A stretch of 64,000 nt of DNA from Anagrus nilaparvatae (GCA_022575985.1 JAKSXM010000266.1:930001-994000); one strand, 5' to 3'. Shown: positions 21,085 through 33,951, counted from the first letter of the stretch. The notes: generated by a model not told the origin, from the letters alone. Translations and numbers: made by a program.

Positions 21085-22940
21085 TCTTACTACTATATAT
21101 ATTTGAAAATTTATTTGTGTTTCTGTATGTGTGTGCGTGTGTGTGTGTGTATTATCATCAGGGTCAAACCAGTGAACGAAATTTAATAAAACCGGTGTCA
21201 AATTAAAGAAAAAAAGTCCGCAGGTGACATAGGCCATAGTTTTGCGACTCAGCTATCGTACTTTTGGAGATATTCAATTTTTAGTGTTTTTGAACTTAAT
21301 ATTATTTTTGAAAATTTTTAACAAAAATTGAAACATCTTGAGACTATTGAAAAATTTTACTGTCACACTTTAAAGTATTCGATTCAGCACTAATTCTTAC
21401 GTATTCTCCTAAATTTTTATTCAAAACAGAGGTATCGTTAAAATTTTATAAAATATTTTTGAAGCTGGTTGAAAAATTTTTTTAATTTTTTAATTTTTTA
21501 TAGTATTTTTAATCATCTATTTGTGGGTCTGTGTGTGTATGTGTTTCATCATCAGGGTATAATCAATGAAAATTCAAAATGAAGTGTCAAAATATAGAGA
21601 AAAGTCTACGTATGACATAAGACAAAGTTTTGCAACTCAGCTACCGTACTTTTGGAGATATTCAATTTTTACTATTTTTGGAAAAAATAAAATTTTTTGA
21701 AATTTTGATTAAAAAGTGAAATATCTTCTAAATATGATAAAATTTTACGGTCACAATTGGTATTACTTGATTCGGTACTAATTTATACGTACTCAGTTAT
21801 ATTTTTGTTCAAAACGGAGGTATCTTTAAAAATTAGCAACATTTTTTATATATCTTAATACTATATCTTACTACTATATATATTTGAAAATTTGTCTGTC
21901 GGGATTGGGCATAGCCTCTCCTATATAATTTTAAATATGGTTCTGTAATCCATAATTATAAATTTATTGGAGACTTTGCTGGAGACAGAACTAGGCTTCT
22001 CTGAAAACTCTGAATGTGTTTGCATAATTATAGGTAAATTTGCAGTGAAAAATGATTTTTTCAAGTAACAGAAACAGAAGTAAATGCGACACAGGGGGGG
22101 CGGAGCCTCCAACTTTTGATATCATCTATACTTTAGAAAATTTTCATTTCAATTTCCAAATTTAAATAGTGAAAACTGAATTGGTTGTTTAAAATTGCTC
22201 TTTCAATTTCTTGTATTGTTCATAAAAATATGCAAAAACTATGTTGCACAATCTCAAGACTATTTGACACATTTTTCTTAACGATTACTCTCATATGGTT
22301 GTAAAAATATAAAACCAGGTTCTTGTAGCTAATGCAAATAATTTTTTATTCAAAGATGACATTTAGATTATTAGATTCATTGAACATGAAAAATGTTCAT
22401 GACAATTTCTATCATTTGTAGAATACGGAAGACGCAAAGTATCATGAGAGAATTGGAAACAGGGTTGGGCAAGTTGGAAAACTTTATAAATTAAAATTTT
22501 CAAGTTAAGGGGGGGTTTTGAGGTTGAGAAAAACAAATTCCAGTTGGAAAATTTTTAATTTTTCACTCCAAAATATTTTTCCATTTTTTAATATGGCTGA
22601 CATAAAAATATATAAAAATGAACTTAATACTACATTCAGAGGATTTAAAGAGGTCGAAGCAAACAAATTTTAGGTGAAAAATTAACAATTTTTACTCCTT
22701 GAGTATTTTCCGATTTTTCAAGATGGCGGAAAAAAACATAAGAAAATTTAATAATCTGTAATCCATAATTATAAATTTATTGGAGACTTTGCTGGAGACA
22801 GAACTAGGCTTCTCTGAAAACTCTGAATGTGTTTGCATAATTATAGGTAAATTTGCAGTGAATAATGATTTTTTTAAGTACCAGAAACAAAAGTAAATGC
22901 GACACAGGGGGGGTGGAGCCCCCCCTCCAACTTTTGCTAG
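21085..22940 (+). mobile_element. Non-autonomous Helitron inserted in the ORF1-only element
   Basis: The 5' end TCTTACTACTATATATATTT follows an A, and the 3' end CAACTTTTGCTAG at 22928-22940 is followed by T, as expected for an A/T insertion without target duplication. A GGGGGGG-TGGAG-CCCCCCC hairpin lies 10 bp inside the 3' end. The element is composite: two 5' modules (21085-21540 and 21540-21845), a second internal 5' end at about 21863, a mutated first 3' end at about 22117 (CTTTTGATA in place of CTTTTGCTA), and a duplicated 190-bp 3' region at 22750-22940. Between the 3' regions are two diverged 150-bp units including AAGATGGCGGA. No Rep/helicase gene is present. Confidence 0.8.
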
Positions 22941-23389
22941 TTACCTATATTTTAAGTACTCATACGTACAGATGTACTCAAACTAAATTGTATTATATTA
23001 TAAACAATTGTAACACATTGCGCATCGGCTACGCCTGCGACAAAATTTTTTCTAAAATAAATAAATAAATAATGATGATGCTTTATTGTAGACCCTAATG
23101 ATGAAACACATACACACACAGACCTACAAATAGATGATTATAAATACCACAAAAAGTAAAAAAATTAAAAAAAATTTTCCGACCAGCTTCAAAAATATTT
23201 TATAAAATTTTTAAAATACCTCCGTTTTGAATAAAAATTTAGGAGAATACGCAAGAATTGGTGCCAAATTGAATACTACAAAGTGTTACAGTAAATTTTT
23301 TCGATTGTCTCAAGATATTTTATTTTTTGTTAAAAATTTTTAAAAATTTAGAATTATTTGTGTTACTATTTAGAATTACTTAGAGAGAA

Positions 23390-24290
23390 ACCAAAATTTT
23401 CTAAGGGATTTTTTTTGAAAATTACGTGTGACACGTTTGTTTATGTAATTTTTGATCATCAGATCACAATTTTTAGGATCTTTTTTTTTTTAATGAACCC
23501 TAGTAATTGCTTAAGCAATTTAATTTGTATTTATAAGCAAGAAATCATGAACAGAGTTAAAAAAACTTAAATAATGGTTTAACACGTAATTATCGAAAAA
23601 TTTTTGTTTAAACAAATTATAAATTATTAAAGATTGTTCATACAATAAATCTAACGAACTTGCAAATTTAAAATTAAGATTCATCAAGTAAACATTATAG
23701 AAAATTTTCGATCACTTTTCAAAATCATAAAAACTGTAAGCTGCGTAATTCATGTTTTTAACAAATTTTAACAAACAGCATAATTATTCTGGCTTATAAA
23801 CAAATTAAAATTGTTTAAAAATTACTGGGGTTGGCTTAAAAAAAAAAACCTGAAAATCGTGATCAGAGAGTCAAAAAATACATAAAAAAGTTCACACTTA
23901 TATTACGAAAAATTTTTGTTAAAAAAATTTTAAAAAATTTAATAGTAATTTGCCTCAAAAACTAAGTCAAAAGAATAAAATGTATTTGGGAGAGTGATTT
24001 TAGTTCATTTTGCCGCATTGTTCAACATGGTAAATTAGAAATTTAGATAAAGCAAGTAAAAATTAAAAAAAATCGGTGATCTCTTTTCGAAATCACGAAA
24101 ACTGTAAGCTGCGGAATTGATGTTTTTCTCGAATTTTACATAACAATATACTGATTTTGGGTTATAAATAAATTAAAATTCTTTAAGCAACTACTAGGGT
24201 TGGTTTTTTAAAAAAAAGAACGTGATCAGATAGTCATAAAATACAGAAACAAAGGTATCACACGTAATTTCTGAAAAACAATTTGTTAAA
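23390..24290. mobile_element. Non-coding inverted-repeat element
   Basis: AAAATTACGTGTGACACGTT at about 23418 returns inverted near 24255-24285, and AACCCTAGTAATTGCTTAA at 23504 returns inverted at about 24195-24215, giving arms of about 150-180 bp. The right half also contains a direct duplication of about 370 bp: AAAACTGTAAGCTGCG occurs near 23730 and 24105, each followed by a GGGTTGG segment. There is no ORF and no certain terminal sequence, so the limits are approximate and the class is unknown. Confidence 0.5.
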
Positions 24291-24299
24291 ACAATTTAT

Positions 24300-27200
24300 T
24301 AACAATTAAATATTGTTTAAACAATTAATCATACGACCTTATAAACTAAAAATTTGGATTCAAGGAGTTAAAATATGTATAATAAAAACAGGGACTTATC
24401 AAAATTTTAAATTATTTAAGCTACAAGATATTTAACATTTAGATTTTTGGTCCATTTTGCAATAATTTGTTAATAAAAAATAATTCACCATGAATTTTGC
24501 AAAACAGACCCCGGATTCGTGTTTAGCGGATCAAAAAACATAATTACCATCCATTTTTTTTTTCATAGAGCTCTTAATAAAAAAAATCTTAAAATAAAAT
24601 CTTTTGTTTCATAAAATTCGTAGCAATGAACCATATAAAAGTAAATTTAAAACGATTACTTGTCATGCTTTTCTCACCAGGGTGCAAGCCGGTTTTCAAT
24701 TTTTGATATTTATCTAAACGATACATTCGTCGAATGAAATAATATTAAATAATTTTATTTTTTTTTTTTTTTAAATTATATTTCTTAATATTTTCATTCA
24801 ACAAAATATAAAGAAATTTATAGCAGGTGTTGCTAAACAACATATTCATTCCTTTCGATTTTGACCAAAATAAAAATCGTCAAAAAAATCCAATTTGCTC
24901 TTTTTTATCAGCACATTCTTTATTAGACTAAGGGACTAACAGCCTGCGCGATGAGGCGCGCCAAGTCCCTGAAAATCATATAGTAAAACTGTAACTTTAT
25001 TCATAAATAAAAACAGCTATACGCTAAGATTTACATTGCAAATAATAAACAATGTCATAGCTTTAATAAACCATTGTTAATTTTATTTTCAAAATTTATC
25101 TTAAGAAAAAAATATTTAATATCGCACAAACTGAACCCTTTTTATCCCTCAAAATAAATTTTTTTTTGTTCTATACTGCACAATTTTATAATAGCATGAC
25201 GAAATACTCGAATGAGTTCATATATTATGTGATTTGGCCGAAAATTTGTCTATAAGTGCTTTTTGGATTTTTTTGTTGCTGATCAAAAATCTGAGGCAAT
25301 TTTTTTATGAATTATTAATATTTCATCCTTAAATTAGTAAAAATTACCCCCGCAGTTTAAGTGTCCTTAAATTTTTAAATACAACCCCTAAAACGGGTGT
25401 TTCTGCTACTTTTGCCCTTTGAGTGTTTACATTTATCAGAAATTCAATGGACTCCTTAAACTTTAATTTTCTATATACTTCTTTAAAATATATTTCTTGA
25501 TAATTTTTATATTATTTATTCTATTATGTTTTGTAATTTTGGAAAACGAAAAATTAAATGAACATCTAAATTATTTTTTAATAAATAATAGTCTAAAATG
25601 TTTAATTTAAAAGAAATGATTAAAAGCGAAAAAAAATTTATTTGAAATGTTATAAGAATTGGAGAATTTTTCACCCATTTTAAATAAATGATAGTAAGAG
25701 AGATGATTCTTTTGAACTAGAGGGCCTATAAATAAAAATTTTCTAAGATCTTTTTTTATTCAGCGTAACGTTTTGTGTACGCACAGTACATTAAATATTG
25801 TCAAGTGAAATGTTATTCTATAAAATGAGTAACATATTATATGTATTTCCAGTTATCTTATATCGGAAACATTTCAGAAGATTTTGTTTGCCCTGCCGCG
25901 AGTATAACTCGTACGTTAAACTTGTCATAGTATTTTCGGCACTGGTTGGGTGGAAAACTTTAGACACTAGTGTAAGCACATATCACTCGTGCCTGACTTT
26001 GCCGAATACTCGTGCTAAAATTTTATGCTCTTGATACTTAATATACTATTTTCAAACTTGGTAAACAAGAAGAAATCCCATCTACTATTTAAGTTGAGGT
26101 TTAAGTATCCATATTTACAGGCCTAATATAGGGGTTGAAAGAGTGAAGTGCTTTTTAAATTTAGATGGTTATACATATAACAATAATTAGAATTTTAATA
26201 AAAAGTGATGAACACTTACCTGTAATGTTTACAAATTATTTATTTTTGTTACTAATTATAATTATTATGAAAATAATTAACTACATTAGTATATAAAATG
26301 ATTAATTATAAGGTAAATAAAACATGCTGAAATGAGTAAGGAACTCTTAGAGATGAATTTAGCCTAATATTAGATCTTCTTAAGATTCAGTCAAATCAAA
26401 TCCGATAACGGCAAAAAAGATTCTTTTTCAGTGAACAAATACGTTTTATTAAACTAAAATATCTTGATTTGTATCAAACCAAAATGAAACTTTGGCGCTA
26501 AAAGACTGATACCAAAAAAAAATATTTAAAAAAATAATTGTATCGTAACCATTGCAAATGCAATATTTTATAAATTACGGTTTTGCAATGGTATAAATAG
26601 ATTTGCCAAAACTCTTAAAACATAGAAAAAAATATTATTGATTCTACGTTGTAAAAAAGTATAATTCTTATACTGTCAGGCGATCTTTTTTTTCACTCTA
26701 AATAGAAAAACATGTATTAAGCAAGGAGAAAAAATGTATCTTACTTTTTCCCCAGCTTCATAAATAGCTATAATTGTTTTCTATAAAAATGAAAATAATT
26801 ATGAAATGATAAAATTACAAGAAAAATTGTGGAAATATTTTTACTGAGTAAACTGTGATATTAGGAATTACAATCATAAAACAGGTAATGCTAAAAGTAT
26901 AGTAAATTTGATCCTGATAACACATTTCATTTAATCTACCGACCCCCTCTATCCAAAAATGTAGTCATCTTGAAAGGAGATATGGATATCTCAAATTGAC
27001 AAAAAAAAGGGCCAGTTTTTTTTTTCATCGGTCTTTTCGACTCTCTAAATCTAAACTGCTCAGTATATAGATATTGAGTGATAGCAGGTTGAGTAAATTT
27101 GCATTTGAAAGTTTTTGGGTACTAGTTGTAATAAAAAATTGTACCTTAACTTATTGTTAATATACTATAGTAAAATCCTGAAAATTTGCTAAATCCGAAA

Positions 27201-29140
27201 CTTTTCAAAAAATGTTCAAAACGCACAAATTATTAGTGCGTAATGTCTATCCAATTTTATTTTACTTTATAGAGTAAATGGTAAAAACAAAGGTAAAATT
27301 ACTGATTTATTTACCTGAAATAATTTTTTTATAATTTTTTAATCACTTTTCATCAATATTATTTAATTTATAAAATATTCATTAAAATATTTTTATTGAA
27401 TGTAAAATATTTATTATAAAAATACGCCAATATCGCAATGTAATATTTAATAATCTTTAAATTACAATAAATTAAAAGTTTTCAAAATTTTGAATTATTT
27501 TAAACTTTCTTAGTATTATTAAAATAATGATTTTCACTTACCTTCTTTTGAAAAAGAAAACTTTTATTTAATTGTACTTTAATTAAATGTTTTTTTAAAT
27601 TTTATTCTAATTGAGGGTTCTGTAATAAATATTACGTAAGCATTTAAATTTACTCACTTTTAGCTTCTGAAAACGCAAATGTTTAAATATGATTCATTAA
27701 TCACCTACCTATTATTTCACGTAAATTCAAAATAGCTTTTTACTAAAGTGCGCTCTCTCCACAAATCATTTAATATACCTATTATAAATTATGTCAGAAT
27801 TTTTTTATCGAATTTTGATCGCACATTATTTTTTATGCTTAAAATACGTTATTGATGAGAAAAAAATATATTATGAAGCATTTGACTGCAATTACTCATT
27901 ACTGTCCCTCAGTGCCGTACGCACCTCGGGCCAGGAGCTTTCCATTTCTTTTTATTCATACTGCGAGCAATTTCTAAGACAGTAGCATAAAAAAACATGT
28001 CAAATTTACTATAACGTTCAAATTTAATATAACTGGATTGTAATATGGTAGAAACTTTTGTTTTATACCTGAACATAGTTTTTACAGTAATACGATCAAT
28101 TATTTTGCTGTACTTATTTTTATTTAATAATTTAACGTACACTGAAAAAAAATGGAATGATTTATTTCAATTTTTATCAACTGAGTTTTCTCAATATACT
28201 ACTATGGTAATGCCTTTCAAATATTAGAATAATGCAGTATAATAAAAAATTATACTTGAATATTTCAAGCATTTGAAACGAATCATTTAAAACGGTTATG
28301 CTATCTTAGCGCTGCCTACACATGAGGAAATTTATAATTATAATATAGCATTTAGTTATTAACTGCGTCTTATAGTAAAGCCCCGGCAAAGCTACTATAT
28401 ATTCTCGTGTTTTATTAAAAGTTATATTTCATAAAAATTACCAAATACAAATTTCATTCAAAAAATTGCATTGTTTCAACAATATATGGAAAATTAGTAA
28501 GTATATATTTAATTAATATTAAATTATAGAACTTATATATTTTATTACGTTAAATGTGGTTTATATAAATACAAGGTAAAATTTTAAATGTCTCGTTTTC
28601 GGTTAATTATAATTAATAAGATGTGGTGGATTTATTTTAAAAACTAAAAATAGTAACAAAAATGTTATTATTCATATTATAAATAGCTACATATTATAAA
28701 TTTTATTTATTCAAATACCCATATAATGTATAAAAAGAAATTAATGGTTCATATAGAAATTTTTATGATGACACTATATTGCTGAAATATAGCTTAAATA
28801 GGTAGAAATTATAAGTAATCTAGTTAGCCAGTTTAAATTATTAAAAACATCATAAGCAACTGAATCTAAAACAAAATTTATTTAGTATTGACCTGTAAAA
28901 AATTATAAAATATAAAAATTGCATGTAAAGTTTTCTTGAAATCCTTCCAATGCTGTATCTTTTCTAAAAATTTTCTAACCTCGAAAATTTTCGAACCTCG
29001 TTCAATAACATACTCAATAAACATGCTCCTGAGTATAGAAATACAATAAAAAAACCAAAGTCTTTTGAATTGGATATTGATTTAAAAAATCAATTCTAAA
29101 TACGTGATAGTTTTTATAAAAAGTTCATTAAAACCTAAGA
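24300..29140. other. Long unassigned AT-rich region
   Basis: No coding frame with recognisable motifs, RNA gene or repeat of this window's families could be supported across these 4.8 kb. Frames at 25798-26034 and 27791-28227 are open by chance-like length and lack domains. A short GC-rich hairpin lies at 24931-24970. If the flanking exons form one gene, this is intron. Confidence 0.4.
24931..24970. other. GC-rich hairpin
   Basis: AGGGACT at 24931-24937 pairs with AGTCCCT at 24964-24970, and an inner GCGCG/CGCGC pairing closes a loop around ATGAG. It stands out in strongly AT-rich DNA. It could be a small element remnant; no RNA family is recognised. Confidence 0.4.
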
Positions 29141-29156
29141 TGATAAATATTTAAAA

Positions 29157-31175
29157 TTGTACCGTAATATGCGTGCTGAACTTAAATTTGAAGTTAGAAA
29201 ACGTAAGGATGAATTCATAAAACGAGATTTAGAAAACCCAAGAGATTCTTCCACTCTATGGCGAATTTTTTACTCCCTTGGACTCACTTCAACAGCCTAT
29301 AATTCCCCTTTACAATACTTTACTGCTATTGACCTATATATTCACTTCTCTAAAATGAATAAATCCTCACCATCTTGCTTAATACTACCACAATTTTCTC
29401 ATGATACCATAGTTACTACTTCCTTTTCAATTAATTCTGTAACTTCTGATCAGACATCTAAGACATTAACCAAAATAATGCCAAAATGCAAAGGCCGTAG
29501 TCCGGATGGTTCTAATCTAATGCATTATAAAGAGTCTTTACATGTCTTATCAGATTTTATTACCTACCTATTTAATACTTCCATTAATACAGCAAAGTTT
29601 CAAAATTGCTGGAAGAGAATATTTATTATAGCTCTCAGAAAAATTCCTCAACCACTATAGACACTCGTCCTGTAGCCAACATGTCTCATCTAGCAAAGGC
29701 CCTGGAAAGATTAATAGTTGATCAGGTTGTAGACTACTTAGAAACTAATAAACTCTCATCAGTCTGGTTATAGGAAAAATTTTAGTACGCAGATGGTTTT
29801 GTTGAACCTTACTGATACTATACGTCGTAGAATAGAGTTAGGATTAGTCACAATTTTATTGCTGTTTGATTTTTCCAAGGCCTTTAATACTATAGACCAT
29901 ACTATCTTACTGAGAAGGTTATACGATCTAGGTTTTACGCATCATACCTTATCATGGTTTCATGACTATTTGCTTTATCGTCAACAAGCAGTCATAGATT
30001 CAGATGGAAATCCTACAGAATTTATTACAACTAGCTCTGGAGTTCCTCAAGGATCAGTTATTGGTCCCATTTTATTTTTAATTTATATGAACACTATTTT
30101 GGACGAAATTAAATTCTGTTACTATGAGCTGTTTGTTGACGATCTACAAATATATATACAATGTAAGACTTCTTCTTTTAATATGGCTATTGCTAAAGTA
30201 CAGCAGGATGCCAATGCAGTAGTAGATTGGACAACAAATAATCACTTAAAATTGAATCCAGATAAAATCAAATCTATAATTTTTGGTACTACATTTCAAT
30301 TAAGTAAAATCAATGATCTTGAACTACCATTTATTACAGTCTCAAACACAAACATTCCACATTCTACGTCAGTGACCAATCTGGTTGTAATTTTAACCCC
30401 AACGTTAAATTGATCTGCACAAGTTCTGAAATTGTCAAAATCAGTGCACTACACACTACATCGTCTATGCTTAAAGTCAAGACTATTATCTTATGAGCTA
30501 CGAAAATTCTCTAATAATTCCATACTTTGATTATTGTTGTCTGGTCTATAATGCCTTGGATGTGACTCATATGGATAAAATAGAAAGAATATTAAATTTA
30601 GCCATAAGATTCATATTTGGTATTGGTAGATATGAACAAGTATCCATTACACCTTTAAGAAATGAATTGAATTGGCTTACTGCCAAGTCAAGAAGACAGT
30701 ACTTCAAATTGGTACTTGTGCATAGCTTGATAACTTCCCAAAGACCGCCTTATCTTTCATCAGTTCTTAAACCCCCTGAAGAATAAATCAGGCGTTCTTA
30801 ACATAACCTACCAGATACCTCATTGTCAGAATTTCTCCCACTAACATTTGCTCTTCCAAGCTTCTATCGAACTGAAACCTGTAAGCAATCATTTTTCTAT
30901 TCAGCCATTACAGAGTGGAACAATCTACCATTTACTCTAAAAGCTTATTCTAATCTCGATACTTTTAAGGTTCAGTTAATGTCACACTTGTTGAGTATTC
31001 AAAAAACCCCTATTTTGTGCTAAAAATATCTGTCCTTCAACAGTAAATTCATTATTTTGATTTTTTACTTTTTATATTTTTTTTTATATCTTTGTTCATT
31101 TTTAAATTTATATATGCTATATGTTATTTTTACTTTATTAAAATTTTAATTAAACTTATTCAAATCTGAAATCAA
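29157..31175 (+). pseudogene. CR1/jockey-like LINE ORF2 relic
   Basis: Four successive open pieces give a nearly colinear non-LTR ORF2 from the endonuclease-RT linker onwards. The linker piece (29157-29657) holds KCKGRSPDGSNLMHY, the usual KAPGPDG region. The RT piece (29793-30410) has LLLFDFSKAFNTIDHTILL, SSGVPQGSVIGPILFLIY and LFVDDLQIY, so the catalytic DD pair survives. The C-terminal pieces (30493-31020) have PYFDYCCLVY, RFIFGIGRYEQVSITPLR and TEWNNLPFTLKAY, typical of CR1/L2/Rex-like and related insect LINEs. At least three frameshifts or stops separate them, and the 5' half with the endonuclease is missing. The precise clade is not resolved. Confidence 0.85.
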
Positions 31176-33060
31176 GAGAATGGCTCCGGCAAAGCTTTTG
31201 TCTGGATTAAAACGCAAAGTTTTAATTACATAAGTGTGTACTTAACACCAAACGAGTCCAGAGAGGACACTCTGACTAAACTTAACAGTCTGGAAGATGC
31301 AGTAAGGTACATGACCGGTGAAATTGTCATAGGAAGAGATTTCAACGCAAGGGCTCCCGAGTGGGGTATGCCCAAAACGGATGACAGAGGAGAGGATATA
31401 CTTGACCTTTGTGCCAGGCTCAACTTAACCGTGCTAAATGTAGGTAACACTACAACTTTCAGAAGACCTGGCTACAGACAGACCATCCCGGATATATTCC
31501 TAGCATCAGAAGATTTAGCTGCTAGAATTATAGATTGGCAAGTTCTGGAGGACTTCTCAGCGAGTGACCACCAATATATATCTTTTGAGGTGCATGACAA
31601 ACGTCGAGAGATACGAAGAGACGAAGCACGGAAATGTTGTGGATGGAGCATCAAGCGGCTAAACTGCGAAATATTTGTGAACATGCTTAAAAGAGGAGAG
31701 ACTGCTATCCTGGGAAAAGCAATAAGCCCAGGAAATATTGACGACGCAGAGATATAAGTCAATGAAATCATGACTTTGTTGGAAAAGGCACGTAACAAAG
31801 CCACGCCCCAAAAAAAGAACCTGCAGAGATAGACCACCAGCCTACTAGTGGAACGCTGAAATAGCCCGTCTAAGAAGTGCGAGCTTAACGACAAAAAGGA
31901 GAGCCAAACGTGCTAGGACCAGAACGGACGCTGCTGAGCTTATGGCAGAGCATATGCAGGTTAGGAAAAGCCTGAGACAGTCTGTTAGGAGAAGCAAGAG
32001 AGCATGCGAGATAGCTTTGTGTAATGAGGTGGACAATGACCCATAGTGTCTGGATGTAAAAACTGCCAAAGAGAAACTGAACCAGGCAATGCACGGAGTC
32101 AACTACTGGATGGAAGACCACGGTCTAAATCTTGCGACGGCGAAAACTGAGATTGTCCTATTTACCCGTAAACATATTGAGACCATCATCCCAATTTCTA
32201 TTGGAGAGGATAGGATAGAAACGAAGGATTACTTAAAGTACTTAGGAGTGCTGCTGGACACGAAGCTGAGGTTTAAGGCACAGATTCTGAGAAGCACGGA
32301 GAAGGCTGCCAGGCTCGCTGCTGCGTTAAGCAGGCTCATGAGAAGTACATGTGTACCTAAGACTGGAAAGCGCAGGCTTCTTATGCCGTTCACCCACTCA
32401 ATACTCCTGTATGGTGCAGAAGTATGGGCTGGTCGCATAAAGATGGTCAACTATGCGTCTAAGCTTACGAGCGTCCAGAGGCAAGGAGCCCTGCGAATCT
32501 CCTGTGCCTATCCCACAGTGTCCTTGGAGGCATCTCTAGTTATCACCGGGGTAATCCCTATAGATCTGCTGGCTCTTGAGAGACAGTATATCTATCTAAA
32601 CAAAGAGAGGGAAGGCATTGACCGCGCAAAGGCTACTTCGCGTCAGATCAGCCTAAGCAAATAGCAAAAACGTTGGACCAACTACACGGAGAGCAAATGG
32701 ACTAAGATATTGATAGGAGAGATATCACCTTGGATAAATAGAGGGCATGGGGACATTGATTATTTTTTAACCCAATTCCTAAGCGGACGTGGACTTTTTT
32801 GCTCCTACCTCTTTTGGATCCAGAAGATGAATAGTGCTGAATGTATATACTGTCCTGGCAAAGACGACACGCCGGAACACACATTCTTCAAATGCGATAG
32901 GTGGGCTGCTAAAAAGTTTAAATTAGAAGCTAACGGTCGAATCACACCTGAGAATGTGGTTGGCCTGCTGCTTCGAAATGAAGAAGTATGGTCCGAAATC
33001 AGCCAGTATGTGGAGTACATACTCCGCACCAAAAAAACTAAAGTCCAAGGTATAGGCTAA
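31176..33060 (+). pseudogene. R1-clade ORF2 relic, copy 2, RT core deleted
   Basis: It begins mid-endonuclease with KAFVWIK then VYLTPNES, followed by FNARAPEWGMPK, TIPDIFLAS and ASDHQYISF (the SDH motif). At about 32045 the sequence EVDNDP runs into KTAKEKLNQAM, skipping the fingers and palm of the RT, which would be around 900 bp or more in a complete copy. It then resumes with NYWMEDHGLNLA, YLKYLGVLLDTKL and LLYGAEVWAG. The C-terminal knuckle CIYCPGKDDTPEHTFFKC is intact and the frame ends at 33060. It is diverged from copies 1 and 3. Several stops lie between 31757 and 32089. Confidence 0.88.
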
Positions 33061-33280
33061 TATTGAGACGTCCTGCGGTTACCTAGATGACTGCAGGTAT
33101 TGCACTAACATACAATCATTCCTACACTTACTTTTAATACCGCAATCACTTGAATATGGTAGGATAATAATTATTTATTTATTTAATTATTTATATAATT
33201 ATATATTCATTTATTACCTTCTCTTTTGACGATAATGGGAAATGACTTATATTTTAACTAACATATATTTTATTAAAGAT

Positions 33281-33571
33281 TACAGCACAAAAAACGGAAT
33301 TTTAATGAGATGGAACGACGGAGTCCTGAAACAGACTGGCGAGTCATTGGACGCAAGGCAAAAGATGGAGTTCACGACTAGAACTAAATGGCCTTGAACC
33401 TGTCCTGAAGTAATGTGAAAACGGTCCCAGGGTAGGCTTGCATAAGGTATAAAGGGAGTGGAGTTTTAGTGGGTAAAGGCAAACTAAGTTGGGTCCCACA
33501 TAACTGTCAGTCCCGATGTTGAACAGTATGCGGTACGCATTTCTCCACTTCCTACGCAAAAAAAAAAAGTA
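33281..33571 (+). mobile_element. R1-clade-like 3' end fragment with poly(A)
   Basis: This GC-rich 290-bp patch ends in an A11 run at 33559-33569. Its segment GTTGGGTCCCAC followed by AGTATGCGGTACGCATTT and CTTCCTACG resembles the 3' UTR of R1-clade copy 1. The peptide SPETDWRVIGRKAKDG is readable near 33311 but is probably not coding here. It is best read as a separate 5'-truncated insertion, since 33061-33280 between it and copy 2 is ordinary AT-rich DNA. Confidence 0.55.
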
Positions 33572-33951
33572 AGTCTTCATTTGTATGTTAAATTAAAATT
33601 GTAATTTAAAAAGTATTTGATAATATATGTCATTCAAAATAAATAGTAATCGTGTATTATGTTCATATCTTAAATCAACAAATTGGGCCTGAAAAGTACC
33701 AAAAACATTCTAAGGTATTGTAATAGCATTTAGTAACATAAACTTATATTAAACATAAATTCTGTATTAAAGTTAATATGAAAAGTGCAATAATTAGAAT
33801 CCGTAAAAAATAATAAAAATTAATATCATTTTTGCACGCTATTACATAAAAAGTATATTTATTAAAACAAAATTTTAAGTTTAGTAATTATATTATTAAG
33901 CAACTTGAAGCATTGTTTTTATTATTAATGTAATTTTATATTTTATTTAAG
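33572..33951. other. Intron-like AT-rich DNA
   Basis: No gene or repeat is seen. It leads into the acceptor TTTTATTTAAG immediately upstream of the exon at 33952. Confidence 0.4.

Larger units (their letters stand above)
18574..23090 (+). mobile_element. ORF1-only LINE-like element, copy 2 (intact ORF)
   Basis: The element is bounded by an imperfect 13-bp duplication of Helitron target sequence: GACCCTAACGACG at 18561-18573 and GACCCTAATGATG at 23091-23103. Transcription order: leader (carrying a 590-bp insertion), a 248-codon ORF, a repeat-rich 3' UTR, then a conserved hairpin (GCGCATCGGCTACGCCTGCG near 23020-23040) and a TAAA-type tail ending near 23090. Variable-length target duplication, A-rich microsatellite tail and a 5'-truncated sister (52032-53078) all indicate target-primed reverse transcription. 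No RT, endonuclease or second ORF exists in the copy, even allowing for the Helitron at 21085-22940. Confidence 0.8.
15114..23355 (-). mobile_element. Outer Helitron, minus strand, split by two large insertions
   Basis: On the minus strand the 3' terminus at 15114 reads CAACTTTTGCTAG followed by T. It is preceded by a GC-rich hairpin (GGGGGGC/GCCCCCC type) at 15128-15150, as in Helitrons, which end in CTRR after a hairpin. Homology to the complete copy at 50111-51618 runs through 15150-15900, resumes at 18208-18573 and again at 23091-23355, where it is truncated before the 5' end. The gaps are the composite insertion 15938-18207 and the ORF1-only element 18574-23090. No Rep/helicase ORF is present, so it is non-autonomous. 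Confidence 0.8.

Noticed and set aside
25798..26034. 78-residue plus-strand ORF as a gene
   Set aside because: No domain, poor composition, no splice or repeat context; length is within chance expectation for this many frames.
27791..28227. Overlapping small ORFs on both strands
   Set aside because: No recognisable motif in either strand and no supporting signals.
29157..31175. Idea that this LINE is the autonomous partner of the ORF1-only family
   Set aside because: No shared 3' hairpin or TAA tail was seen at its 3' end, and its 5' half is missing, so the link cannot be supported here.
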